Positions 41,760 through 49,726 of a DNA stretch of 64,000 nt are shown in pieces. Every line of letters begins with the position of its first letter. Within the stretch, counting starts at the first letter, position 1. The position numbers and the translations under genes are program-made. Below the pieces are notes generated by a model. It had not been told where the DNA came from and did no database searches. It worked only from the letters and a program-made list of their open reading frames with translations. The stretch is from an uncultured Solirubrobacteraceae bacterium (GTDB taxonomy: Bacteria > Actinomycetota > Thermoleophilia > Solirubrobacterales > Solirubrobacteraceae): NCBI GenBank assembly GCA_902806175.1, contig CADCVQ010000070.1, forward strand, positions 1 through 64,000, in the 5' to 3' direction.

Positions 41760-42940
41760 GCGAGGGGATTCTCAACGGGGTGCGCGTGATCGAGGGCTCG
41801 GCGTTCGTCGCGGCCCCGACGGCCGGCATGACGCTCGCGCAGCTCGGCGCCGACGTCATCCGCTTCGACGCGCCCGGCGGCGGCCTGGACTGGAAGCGCT
41901 GGCCGTTGACGTCGGCTGGCGACAGCCTGTTCTGGTCGGGCCTGCAGAAGGGCAAGCGCTCGATCGAGATCGACCTGCGCTCCGAGGAGGGCCGCGAGCA
42001 GCTCGCGCAGCTCATCACGCTGCCGGGCCCCGGCAACGGCATCTTCATGACGAACTTCCCCGCGCGCGGCTGGATGAGCTACGAAAAGCTCAAGGAGCGC
42101 CGCGAGGACCTGATCATGGTCGTCATGACGGGCAACCACGACGGCTCGTCGGAGGTCGACTACACCGTCAACCCGTCGGCCGGCTTTCCCGAGGCGATGG
42201 GACCGCGTGACTCCGCGGTGCCGACGAACAGCCTGATGCCGGCGTGGGACTCGATCATGGGCGGGCTGGCCGTCGTCGGCCTGCTCGCCGCGCTGCGCCA
42301 CCGCGACCAGACCGGCGAAGGGCAACTCGTCGAGATCGCGCTCTCCGACGTCGCGTTTGCGACGGTCGGCAACCTCGGGCGCATCGCCGAGGTCCAGCTC
42401 GAGGGGCGCGAGCAGCCGCGCGACGGCAACTTCCTCTACGGCGCGTTCGGCGGCGACTTCCCGACCGCCGACGAGCGCCGCGTGATGGTCGTCGCGCTGA
42501 CCGGCCGCCAGTGGAAGGCGCTGAAAGAGGCGACGGGGACCGAGGAGCTGTTCGACAGGGTCTGTGAGGCGACCGGGCACGACTTCCGCGGCGAGGCCGG
42601 GCGCTACAAGGGCCGCGACCTCATCCGCGAGCTGCTGACGCCGTGGTTCGCCGGGCGCACGCTCGAGCAGATCCGGGCTGCGTTCGACGGCACCGGCGTC
42701 TCCTGGGGGCCCTACCAGACGTTCAAGCAGCTCGTCGACGAGGACCCGCGCTGCTCGACCGCCAACCCGATGTTCTCCATGGTCGAGCACCCCGTCGGGA
42801 CCTACCTCACCCCCGCCTCGCCGCTGAACTTCAGCGTCTCGGGGCGCGTCCCGGCGAAGCCGTCGCCGCACCTGGGCGAGCACACCGAGGACGTCCTGTC
42901 GGAGCTCGCTGCCTCCGGGGAGCAGGCAGCAGCGACGTAG
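41756..42940 (+). CDS. CaiB/BaiF family CoA-transferase, mesaconyl-CoA C1-C4 CoA transferase-like
   Basis: A 394-residue family III CoA transferase. VRVIEGSAFVAAPTAGMTLA is the family start, and the catalytic Asp lies in LMPAWDSIMGGLAVVGLLAA, followed by HRDQTGEGQLVEIALSD. Paired with the MaoC hydratase it would move CoA within mesaconyl-CoA, which is then hydrated to citramalyl-CoA. The other genes of that pathway (citramalyl-CoA lyase, methylmalyl-CoA dehydratase) are not in the window. Confidence 0.83.
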   Translation: MSEGILNGVRVIEGSAFVAAPTAGMTLAQLGADVIRFDAPGGGLDWKRWPLTSAGDSLFWSGLQKGKRSIEIDLRSEEGREQLAQLITLPGPGNGIFMTNFPARGWMSYEKLKERREDLIMVVMTGNHDGSSEVDYTVNPSAGFPEAMGPRDSAVPTNSLMPAWDSIMGGLAVVGLLAALRHRDQTGEGQLVEIALSDVAFATVGNLGRIAEVQLEGREQPRDGNFLYGAFGGDFPTADERRVMVVALTGRQWKALKEATGTEELFDRVCEATGHDFRGEAGRYKGRDLIRELLTPWFAGRTLEQIRAAFDGTGVSWGPYQTFKQLVDEDPRCSTANPMFSMVEHPVGTYLTPASPLNFSVSGRVPAKPSPHLGEHTEDVLSELAASGEQAAAT

Positions 42941-43155
42941 AAGGTCGCCGGCTGGGGGTTGTTCCTACCCATTCGGCCAGTACCCTCCGGACGCCGCAGG
43001 CCCGAGCATGCAGCGTGGCAGCTTGGATTCCCCGCGTGGCGTCCGATCGGCCCGCGTGCCCCGCGGTCGTCGCCCCACGACGCTGGGCATGCAGTGCGCG
43101 TGGAGGCGGAGCCAGGGACGGCACCGCCTCCACGACGTCGTCCGCTGGACGAGTG

Positions 43156-43413
43156 CTAGCTGAGCTGGCGAAAATGCGTCCGCTTGACGAGCGGCTTTCC
43201 CGCGTCGCGCGGCGGCACGGAGTGGACCGCGTCCTCCGGCAGCGGAACCTCCTGCTGGGCGACGAGGTCCACCGCGGTCATCGGAGAGTCGGCCGGCAGC
43301 CCGGCGAGCTCGCGCATCTCCGCCACGGAGATCGTGTCCTTGTCCCAGGAATGGATCCTGTCGTCGATCCAGACCTCGTACCTCGGCTCGCCGGCCGCTG
43401 CGTCGGCACTCAT
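43156..43413 (-). CDS. Multiubiquitin-domain-like small protein
   Basis: An 85-residue protein: YEVWIDDRIHSWDKDTISVA, then EMRELAGLPADSPM, then VDLVAQQEVPLPEDAV. This matches the bacterial multiubiquitin fold (I-D-G-K-x-y-x-w then I-T-x-x-E-I-r-x-L-A-G), here as a single copy. It ends HFRQLS, without a C-terminal diglycine. In other bacteria such proteins lie beside E1/E2/JAB-like enzymes, none of which is here. GGGAGG lies about 6 bases before the ATG. Role unknown. Confidence 0.68.
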   Translation of the reverse strand: MSADAAAGEPRYEVWIDDRIHSWDKDTISVAEMRELAGLPADSPMTAVDLVAQQEVPLPEDAVHSVPPRDAGKPLVKRTHFRQLS

Positions 43414-43565
43414 GTCAACCTCCCGATCGTTGCCTCTGTGATCCGCATCAGCCGCGTACCCGAGCGGCCGCAGGCAGCAACGCGCGCCCCGGCGTGCCGG
43501 ACGCAGAGCGCCGGCGCTGGAACGCGGGCGCCCCGGCACGCGTTGCGCGATCGCGCGAGCTGTCG

Positions 43566-44240
43566 TCAGGCTGCTACCGGCATCCGCGCGCGCGCCGCGG
43601 TGAGCGGGCTCGAGTCCAGCCGCCGCAGCTCGGCGCACATCGTGCGCCGGCCGCGGTGGTGCAGCCCGTACACCGAGCTGTTGGTGCGACCGAGCCGCTC
43701 GGCGATCTCGACGGGCGACAGCCCGAGCACGTGGCGCAGCACGACGACCTCGCGCTGGTCCTCCGGCAGCGCGGCGAACGCCGCGTGCAATGCGCGAGCG
43801 CGCTCGGGCTCGTCCTCGCTGACCGCGTCAGGTCCGAAGATCTCGCTCGCGGGCGTCGCGCGCCGCGCACGCATGGCATCGACGGCCACGTTGTGCGACA
43901 TCCGCAGCAGCCATGCGACGAAGGGCACGCCACGCGGCTCGTACTTCGCGATCGCGGTGATGAGCTTGGCGAACACCTGCTGGGTGACGTCCTCGGCGTC
44001 ATGGTGGTCGCGCACGATCGTGCGGACGTAGCCGAAGACGTTGTCGGCGTAGCGCAGGTACAGGAAGCGGACGGCATCGCGGTCGCCCTGCTTGGCGCGC
44101 ACGACCGCACGGGCCACGAGCCGCTCGATCTGCGGTGACGAGTCGACGCTGGACATGGCGACGAGTCGATCCTTCGTCCTGCCGGCCCAGGGTGTGTTCA
44201 CCTCGGGCATCGGAAGCGCTTTGCGTGGCGCACGATCCAT
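43566..44240 (-). CDS. RNA polymerase sigma factor, sigma70/ECF family
   Basis: A 224-residue two-domain sigma factor. Region 2 has AVRFLYLRYADNVFGYVRTI and HHDAEDVTQQVFAKL; region 4 has LPEDQREVVVLRHVLGLSPV and EIAERLGRTNSSVYGLHHRG. No anti-sigma gene is adjacent. ATG 44240 is preferred because GAGGGGAAG lies 8 bases upstream; ATG 44210 and ATG 44156 are alternatives. It lies downstream of two LuxR-type regulators on the same strand. Confidence 0.87.
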   Translation of the reverse strand: MDRAPRKALPMPEVNTPWAGRTKDRLVAMSSVDSSPQIERLVARAVVRAKQGDRDAVRFLYLRYADNVFGYVRTIVRDHHDAEDVTQQVFAKLITAIAKYEPRGVPFVAWLLRMSHNVAVDAMRARRATPASEIFGPDAVSEDEPERARALHAAFAALPEDQREVVVLRHVLGLSPVEIAERLGRTNSSVYGLHHRGRRTMCAELRRLDSSPLTAARARMPVAA

Positions 44241-44308
44241 GTGTTCGCTTCCCCTCGTGTCGGCGCTCTCGTGGAGCCGGGCTTCATGCCCCCTCGCGGA
44301 TCCCACGC

Positions 44309-44959
44309 TCAGCAGGCAACTGCCTCGGCGACGGCGACGAGGTTGTTGACGTGCGCGTAGCGACTGGCCTCGGTGCGGTTGGCCACGCCGAGCTTGCGGT
44401 ACGTGTTGGACAGATGGAACTTCACCGTCTGCTCGGTGACCCAGAGCATGCGGGCGATCTGGCCATTCGTCGCGCCCTCGGCGACGAGCGCGAGAATCTC
44501 CTTCTCGCGCAGCGTCAGCGGGCAGTCGGCGATGACGGCCGCCGAACGGCGCTCGAAGCGGTGCACGACGTTGCCGCGCACGACCTCGCGCAGCATCGTC
44601 CCGAGGCTGACGGGGTGCATCGACTTCGACAGGACCGCGTGCGCGCCGGCCTCGAAGACCTCGTTCATCCAGTCCTCGTCCATGCGCAGGGTCAGCAGCA
44701 GGCGCTGGGCGCCGGGCACGTGCTCGGCGGCCTCGCGCAGGCGCGCCAGCGCGTGATCGGGCTCGCGCGCCTCCGCGGTCCGCGGATCGTGCATGTCGTC
44801 GACGAGGACGACGTCGGGGCGCATCTCCAGCAGCGCGTCGCGCGCGCTCGCCCGGCCGTCGATCACGCCGATGACCTGGAAGCCGACCGTCTGCTTGAGG
44901 GCAAGCCGGATGGAGTGCGCGACCAGCGAGTGGTCTGCGACGATCAGTAGGCGCTTCAT
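44309..44959 (-). CDS. LuxR-family response regulator
   Basis: A 216-residue NarL-type regulator. The receiver has its phospho-Asp in DVVLVDDMHDPRT (54 or 55), and the C-terminal LuxR HTH reads LTLREKEILALVAEGATNGQ, then TVKFHLSNTYRKLGVANRTE. The conserved Lys of the receiver is probably in AVLSKSMHPVSL. No cognate kinase is adjacent. It pairs with a paralogue immediately upstream. Confidence 0.9.
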   Translation of the reverse strand: MKRLLIVADHSLVAHSIRLALKQTVGFQVIGVIDGRASARDALLEMRPDVVLVDDMHDPRTAEAREPDHALARLREAAEHVPGAQRLLLTLRMDEDWMNEVFEAGAHAVLSKSMHPVSLGTMLREVVRGNVVHRFERRSAAVIADCPLTLREKEILALVAEGATNGQIARMLWVTEQTVKFHLSNTYRKLGVANRTEASRYAHVNNLVAVAEAVAC

Positions 44960-44996
44960 GCCCGTGCCTCTCCTGTGTGCTGCGTGTGGGTAGACG

Positions 44997-45692
44997 TCAT
45001 CGCCCGCTTCCTTCCGTGGTCGCGTAAGCAGGTGGCACGTCGATCAGGCCGAGGCCCAACCCCGCGCCCGAGTGGACGATCAGATCGGCGGCCTCGTTGC
45101 GCGAGCGCACGCCGAGCTTTGAGAAGGCCGACGAGAGGTGGCACTTCACGGTGCTCTCGGCGAGGTAGAGCTTCGCGGCGATCGCCTTGTTGCTGAGCCC
45201 CATGACGACCATGCCGAGGACCTGCTTCTCGCGGCCCGAGAGCGTCGGGCGGTCGACCTCGTGGCGGGCGGCCGCCGGCACTGCCGTCTGCCCTGCGAGC
45301 ACGGCGCCGACGGTCCATGTCAGCGCGGCCTCGATTTCGGTGTCGAAGACGACGCCGTCGGCGCCGGCCTCCAGCGCGCGGCGCACGCCGCGTCGCGAAT
45401 CCTCGGGCAGGACGGCGATCAGATGGGTGTCGGGCAGGCTCTTGCGCAGCCGCCGCATATGCCCGTCGCGCTCGGTGATCCCGCGACCGAAGGCGACGAC
45501 GAGCACGTCGGGGTCCGCGGCGGCGCCGTGGCCCAGTTCCTCGACGCTGAGGCCGCGTGTCTCGACGAGCATGCCGTCGGCCTCGAGAACATCCTCGATC
45601 CGCCGGGCCGCGAGCTCATCCTCGGCGACGGCGACGATCAGCGGCGTGCTGACGAAGCGTGCCGTGGCCACATCTCTGCAATCCACGCTCAT
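44997..45692 (-). CDS. LuxR-family regulator with degenerate receiver
   Basis: A 231-residue paralogue of the next gene. The HTH is intact (LSGREKQVLGMVVMGLSNKA, ESTVKCHLSSAFSKLGVRSR). The receiver-like domain starts LIVAVAEDELAARRIEDVLE, but the strand where the phospho-Asp should be reads DVLVVAFGRGITE, so it probably does not take a phosphate. The start at ATG 45692 gives the family N-terminus; longer versions look non-coding. Confidence 0.87.
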   Translation of the reverse strand: MSVDCRDVATARFVSTPLIVAVAEDELAARRIEDVLEADGMLVETRGLSVEELGHGAAADPDVLVVAFGRGITERDGHMRRLRKSLPDTHLIAVLPEDSRRGVRRALEAGADGVVFDTEIEAALTWTVGAVLAGQTAVPAAARHEVDRPTLSGREKQVLGMVVMGLSNKAIAAKLYLAESTVKCHLSSAFSKLGVRSRNEAADLIVHSGAGLGLGLIDVPPAYATTEGSGR

Positions 45693-45940
45693 ACGTCCCT
45701 GTCCATGAGTCGTGGGCACTCCTTGCCGTTCGGCCCGTGCACGTTGGCTGCGTCTGGCAGCATGGTTCTTTGCCCCTATTCCGTTGGCCCCTGGCCACTC
45801 CTGTGACCTCAACGTCTAGGAGATTGGCAGGGCGATCGAGCCGTCGCATCGGAGCTAGCCCCCAGGTTTGCTGCCGTTGTACGCGCATCGGTTGCGGGCT
45901 TTACCCAGGCAGAACTGCAGCGTTCTGGCGAGGTCTCGCA

Positions 45941-45970
45941 GCCGCCGTTGCAGGATCCTGCAACGGCGGC
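45941..45970. repeat. 30-bp perfect palindrome
   Basis: GCCGCCGTTGCAGGA is followed without a gap by its exact reverse complement. In RNA it could form a stem of 13 bp with the four central bases as loop. No T-run follows on either strand. It could be a terminator for transcripts from either side, or a site for a dimeric protein. Confidence 0.6.
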
Positions 45971-46088
45971 CCGGCGTCAGGTCCGCTCGTCGAGCTCCAG
46001 AAGCGTCCGACGATGTGCAACCGCGTCCTGCGCGGGTCCCGGCGCCCGTCCGGCAACCTGGTCGTGGAGGCTGAAGTCGCCGCAGGGC

Positions 46089-46094
46089 TATAAT
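46089..46094 (+). promoter_or_regulatory. TATAAT -10 element of tRNA-Gly
   Basis: A consensus TATAAT lies 10 bases before the mature tRNA 5' end. No clear -35 box is seen at 16-18 bases upstream. Confidence 0.6.
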
Positions 46095-46104
46095 CGCGCC
46101 CTTC

Positions 46105-46178
46105 GCGGATGTAGCTCAGTTGGCTAGAGCGTCTGCTTGCCATGCAGAAGGTCGAGGGTTCGAGTCCCTTCATCCGCT
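46105..46178 (+). tRNA. tRNA-Gly (anticodon GCC)
   Basis: A 74-base cloverleaf: GCGGATG pairs with CATCCGC, the anticodon loop TTGCCAT carries GCC, T-arm GAGGGTTCGAGTCCCTT, discriminator U. CCA is not encoded. Confidence 0.93.
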
Positions 46179-46181
46179 TGC

Positions 46182-46213
46182 ACCGGGGCCCGCCCCCTTA
46201 AGCGGGCCCCGGT
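46182..46213 (+). terminator. Terminator of tRNA-Gly
   Basis: ACCGGGGCCCGC and its exact reverse complement form a 12-bp stem with an 8-base loop, followed by TCGTTG, 3 bases after the tRNA. Confidence 0.78.
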
Positions 46214-46233
46214 TCGTTGCGGCTGCCGGCGAC

Positions 46234-46659
46234 TTACGCGTCGCGCGCGAGCACGTAGACGCTCGAGCCGTGCTCGCCGACGTACAGCCCAAGCCGGCCC
46301 GGGACGCAGGAGACGAAGCCCGCGCCGTCCTGCATCAGCTGCTCGACGGCCTCGCGCAGCGACACCTCGTGGCCGTCCAGCGCGCCGTCGCTCACGACGA
46401 AGCACGCCGCGGGAGCGCCGGCCTCGACGAGCAACAGGTAGACGCTGTCGAGGTGGCGCACCTGTTTGGTGCGCGGTGCGCGCGGCCGCGCGTGCCGCGG
46501 ATCGAGCCGCCGCTCGAAGTGCCCGAGCTCGCCGCGCAGGTCGCGCCGCAACCGCGGCTTGGCCAGCATTGCCAGGAAGCGCGCGCGCCGGTTGGGCTTG
46601 AGAAAGCGCGCGAGCCCTTGCTCGTGTGCGGCGCGCGATGCGCTCTGGTGCGGGGTCAT
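46234..46659 (-). CDS. Conserved hypothetical protein
   Basis: A 141-residue protein starting at ATG 46659 (MTPHQSASRAAHEQGLARFL). The N-terminal half is basic and helical; the C-terminal half (DSVYLLLVEAGAPAACFVVS, GFVSCVPGRLGLYVGEHGSS) looks like a small alpha/beta domain. I do not recognise a family. It is divergent from the LysR gene and convergent with tRNA-Gly. Confidence 0.6.
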   Translation of the reverse strand: MTPHQSASRAAHEQGLARFLKPNRRARFLAMLAKPRLRRDLRGELGHFERRLDPRHARPRAPRTKQVRHLDSVYLLLVEAGAPAACFVVSDGALDGHEVSLREAVEQLMQDGAGFVSCVPGRLGLYVGEHGSSVYVLARDA

Positions 46660-46797
46660 GTGAGCATGATGCGCGTGTGCGAGCCGGCCGCTTTCTGCGG
46701 CCGCCTCGAAGACTGCGTGCCTCACCCCATGACGAGCGTCAGAGGGTGACGGGTCGGTTCTTAGGAAATCGCTGGTTTGCTCAGTAAGGTACGGGTT

Positions 46798-47727
46798 GTG
46801 TCTATAACACTGACGCAACTGCGCAGCTTCCTCGCGGTCATGCGCGGCGGATCGGTCACCGCCGCGGCCGACGAGCTCGTCGTGACGCAGCCCTCCGTCT
46901 CGGCTGCCGTCGCCGCCCTGTCGCGCGAGCTCGGGACGCCGGTGACCGAGCGCGAGGGTCGCGGCATCCGGCCGACCGCCGCGGGAAACGCGTTCGCGCC
47001 GTTCGCGGCCGACGTCATCGGGCTGCTCGAAGAGGGCCGCCGCGCCGCGCGCGAGGCAGCGGACCTTGCCGATCGCCGCCTGCGCCTCGCCGCCGTGACG
47101 ACCGCGGCCGAGTCCTTCGTCCCGCCGCTCATGCGAGCGTTCTCCACGAGCAACGACTCGATCGGGCTGACGCTCGCCGTCGGCAACCGCGAGCAGGTCC
47201 TCGACCTCGTCCTCGACCACCGCGCCGACGTCGCGATCGGCGGGCGCCCGCCGCGCGACGCGCGCCTCCAGGCGACCCCGATCCTCCCCAACGACTTCGT
47301 CCTGATCACCGCCCCGGACGACCCGAACGCCGGCGGCGGCAGCGTCGACGCCGCCGAGCTCGAGCGCCGCGTCTGGCTGCTGCGCGAATCGGGCTCGGGG
47401 ACGCGGGTCGTCAACGAGGAGTTCCTCGCCACGGCCGGGCTGCAGCCGCAGACGCTGACGCTCGGCTCAAACGGCGCGATCAAGCAGGCGGCTCGGGCGG
47501 GCCTCGGCGTCGCGTTCATCTCGCAGCACGCTGTCGCGCTCGAACTCGACAACGGGCTGCTCGCCGCGCTGCCGGTGCGCCACCGCCCCGCTTCGCGGCG
47601 CTGGTACGCGATGTGCTCGACGGTCGGCCCGCGCCGAGCAGCCGTCGAGCGCTTCATGGCGTTCGCCGCTTCACCTGCAGCTCGCGACGCGCTCGACGAC
47701 CGGCCCGCGCGGCCAGCGGCGGAGTAA
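46798..47727 (+). CDS. LysR-type transcriptional regulator, probably CbbR
   Basis: A 309-residue regulator with the LysR HTH (TQLRSFLAVMRGGSVTAAAD, QPSVSAAVAALSREL) and a substrate-binding effector domain (DLVLDHRADVAIGGRPPRD, LGSNGAIKQAARAGLGVAFI), which resembles CbbR/CysB-like proteins. GTG 46798 is chosen because TAAGGT ends 7 bases upstream. It is the only LysR gene near the cbb operon, whose last gene ends about 1 kb away, so it is the best candidate for the CbbR that activates RuBisCO genes. Confidence 0.82.
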   Translation: MSITLTQLRSFLAVMRGGSVTAAADELVVTQPSVSAAVAALSRELGTPVTEREGRGIRPTAAGNAFAPFAADVIGLLEEGRRAAREAADLADRRLRLAAVTTAAESFVPPLMRAFSTSNDSIGLTLAVGNREQVLDLVLDHRADVAIGGRPPRDARLQATPILPNDFVLITAPDDPNAGGGSVDAAELERRVWLLRESGSGTRVVNEEFLATAGLQPQTLTLGSNGAIKQAARAGLGVAFISQHAVALELDNGLLAALPVRHRPASRRWYAMCSTVGPRRAAVERFMAFAASPAARDALDDRPARPAAE

Positions 47728-47751
47728 GCGAGGCGCGCCGCTGTCAGCTGG

Positions 47752-48177
47752 TCACGTCGGAGCTCCTATCCGCCCGGATTTCGCAGCGTCGCGCCTGCGA
47801 GTTCGCGCCTGCGTCCAGCAGCGGACGATGTCGCGCATCGAGAGGATGCCGACGACCTCGGAGCCGTCGAGCACGACCACGTGGCGGAAGCGGCCGCGGA
47901 CCATCTCCTCGGCGGCCTGCTCGAGCGGCCACTCCACCGCGGCATAGGTGAGCCGCTGAGCCATGTGATCGCCGACGTGCTCGCGGTCGAGATCGTCGCC
48001 GCGACCGCACGCGTGCAACAGGTCGCGCTCGGTGAGGATGCCCGGCCCCTCACCGTCGGGGTCGAGCACGACAGCGGCGCCGACCTCCGCAGCGGTCATG
48101 CGCCGTGCGGCCTCACGTAGGGTGTGGTGCGGCCCGACGGTCACCACGACTCGGTTCATGCCATCGCGTACGTCCAC
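47752..48177 (-). CDS. Two-CBS-domain protein
   Basis: A 141-residue pair of CBS domains (HTLREAARRMTAAEVGAAVV, GILTERDLLHACGRGDDLDR, HVVVLDGSEVVGILSMRDIV). Such Bateman modules bind adenylates and act as energy sensors or partners of other proteins. It starts at GTG 48177 with GGAGGC upstream, and a 22-base palindrome lies just upstream of that. Confidence 0.88.
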   Translation of the reverse strand: MDVRDGMNRVVVTVGPHHTLREAARRMTAAEVGAAVVLDPDGEGPGILTERDLLHACGRGDDLDREHVGDHMAQRLTYAAVEWPLEQAAEEMVRGRFRHVVVLDGSEVVGILSMRDIVRCWTQARTRRRDAAKSGRIGAPT

Positions 48178-48192
48178 GGGATGCCTCCAGAC

Positions 48193-48214
48193 GCTCGTAT
48201 CAGTTGATACGAGC
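48193..48214. promoter_or_regulatory. 22-base palindrome upstream of the CBS-domain gene
   Basis: GCTCGTATCA-GT-TGATACGAGC has 10-bp arms and a 2-base centre, 16 bases upstream of the GTG. It is probably the operator of a dimeric regulator. The regulator is not identifiable from the window. Confidence 0.55.
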
Positions 48215-48360
48215 TTACTCGTCTGGGTGGACGCGATTCAAGTTCGAGGACCGGGGCGCTGCTCGACCACCTCACTCGAGATGTGGATGGGGGCCCGCTG
48301 AGCGATCACGACGGTCATCGGCGACCGCCGGCGAGGCGGCCAGCCGCTACGATGCTCGTC

Positions 48361-48582
48361 ATGGAAGCCCCTCCGGCCGTCTGGACCGTCGCCCGCGGAG
48401 CCGACGAGGGCGAGGCAAAGGATCTGCTGGACCGCCTCGCCGCTCACCTCGGCATCCAGCCTCCCCAGATCACGAACGGCATGGTCATGCTGCCGGCCAA
48501 CTATCCGCGCGTCGCCGATGCGCTCGACGAGGTGCAGCCAGACTGGCGCGACGAGCGCGTGCTGATCCCGCCGATGCCCTGA
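48361..48582 (+). CDS. Small hypothetical protein
   Basis: A 73-residue protein (MEAPPAVWTVARGADEGEAK). TACGAT ends 7 bases before the ATG, so the message is likely leaderless; ATG 48352 overlaps the hexamer and is less likely. No recognised domain. Confidence 0.6.
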   Translation: MEAPPAVWTVARGADEGEAKDLLDRLAAHLGIQPPQITNGMVMLPANYPRVADALDEVQPDWRDERVLIPPMP

Positions 48583-48712
48583 CCTGCGCCGGCGCGACGC
48601 TGTCTGAACTCCACGCGGCGTGCAGCAGCCCCCGTTGTCGGCCCGCGGGGTCGATGATGTCAGGCGCCGGGCCCGCGGGCCCGCGGTAGGCGGCGCTCGG
48701 CGCCGGCCGCGG

Positions 48713-49669
48713 CTACTCCTGTGCAGCGGTGGCCGGCGCCTTGGCATCCCCGTGGTCTGCGCGCGTTCCCTCGCCGCCGAGCGCGACGGTGGCCCGCGCC
48801 GTGACGAGGTGGTAGAGCACGAGCACCTGCACGATCGCGAGCGACTCCGAGCGATGCAGCTCGGTGCCGACGGTGAACTCGCCAAGGCGCTCGGAGCGCA
48901 GGTGACTGGCGAAGTGCATCCGCTCCCAGACGGACTCCTCGATCTCCGCGCCGCGCGCCGGATCGATCTCGCCGCGGACGAACAGCCGGTGCTCAGTGTC
49001 GCTCTCGTCGACGCGGATGCTGCTGCCGTCGTCCGCGGAGAACTCCGACAGGTCTGGATGCACGAGCCCCTTGCGCAGCACGATCTCTGCATCGAGGTGC
49101 TCCTGATCGCCGCGCTTGCCGGGCCTGAAGGAGACGACGATGTCCGACCAGCGCTGCTGCGGGCGGATGTACAGCTCGGAGTCGGGCTCGCGGCGGTCGA
49201 GCTCCTCGAGCACCTGGTCGGTCGTATAGCCGCGCCGCGAGCAGTCGCGCTGGACCTTCCAGGCGCGACGCAGCTTCTCGGGCGGGGCGAGGAAGACGCG
49301 CACGTCGTAGCAGTTGCGCAGCGCCTCGGTGTGGTAGCCGAGCAGCCCCTCGATCAGGGTGAACTGCTTGGGCTGCGTGTACACGGGGGGGCCGAACGTG
49401 CCGTCCTTGTGCCCGTAGACGGGCTTGAGGATCGCGTTGCCGGCCCGCAGCTCGGCGAAGTGGCGCTCCATGATGTCGATGTAGTTGCAGTCCGGATGCA
49501 GCGGCGTGATGCCGTGCTCGGCGCGCTGACGGCGGTCGTAGCGGTGGTAGTCGTCGGCCGCCACGTGCGTGACGTTGTTCTCGCCGAGCATCCGGACGAG
49601 GCCACGGCTGAGCGTCGTCTTGCCGCTGGCGGAATCTCCAACGACGCCGAGGATGATCGGTCGGGGCAT
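48713..49669 (-). CDS. prk: Phosphoribulokinase
   Basis: A 318-residue kinase that makes ribulose-1,5-bisphosphate from ribulose-5-phosphate for RuBisCO. P-loop GDSASGKTT (about 11-19), VAADDYHRYDR with the catalytic Asp, YGHKDGTFGPP, and TLIEGLLGYHTEALRNCYDV are the family blocks. ATG 49669 is chosen because AGGAG lies 8 bases upstream; ATG 49699 is also in frame. It is the last gene of the cbb operon, after cbbX. Confidence 0.93.
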   Translation of the reverse strand: MPRPIILGVVGDSASGKTTLSRGLVRMLGENNVTHVAADDYHRYDRRQRAEHGITPLHPDCNYIDIMERHFAELRAGNAILKPVYGHKDGTFGPPVYTQPKQFTLIEGLLGYHTEALRNCYDVRVFLAPPEKLRRAWKVQRDCSRRGYTTDQVLEELDRREPDSELYIRPQQRWSDIVVSFRPGKRGDQEHLDAEIVLRKGLVHPDLSEFSADDGSSIRVDESDTEHRLFVRGEIDPARGAEIEESVWERMHFASHLRSERLGEFTVGTELHRSESLAIVQVLVLYHLVTARATVALGGEGTRADHGDAKAPATAAQE

Positions 49670-49726
49670 CTGTGCTGCTCCTAGCTCATGGGTGGGCATG
49701 CCTGCGCAACGGCGCAGCCGGCTGGC

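Larger units (their letters stand above)
45693..46104. other. 412-base intergenic region with a long palindrome and the tRNA-Gly promoter
   Basis: No coding frame with a recognisable product. It holds the 30-bp perfect palindrome at 45941-45970 and a TATAAT just before tRNA-Gly. The rest may contain the promoter of the LuxR genes on the minus strand. Confidence 0.55.

Noticed and set aside
42941-43155. Possible minus-strand gene MEAVPSLAPPPRALHAQRRG and on
   Set aside because: The frame overlaps the end of the CoA-transferase gene, has no ribosome site, and its composition is that of random GC-rich DNA.
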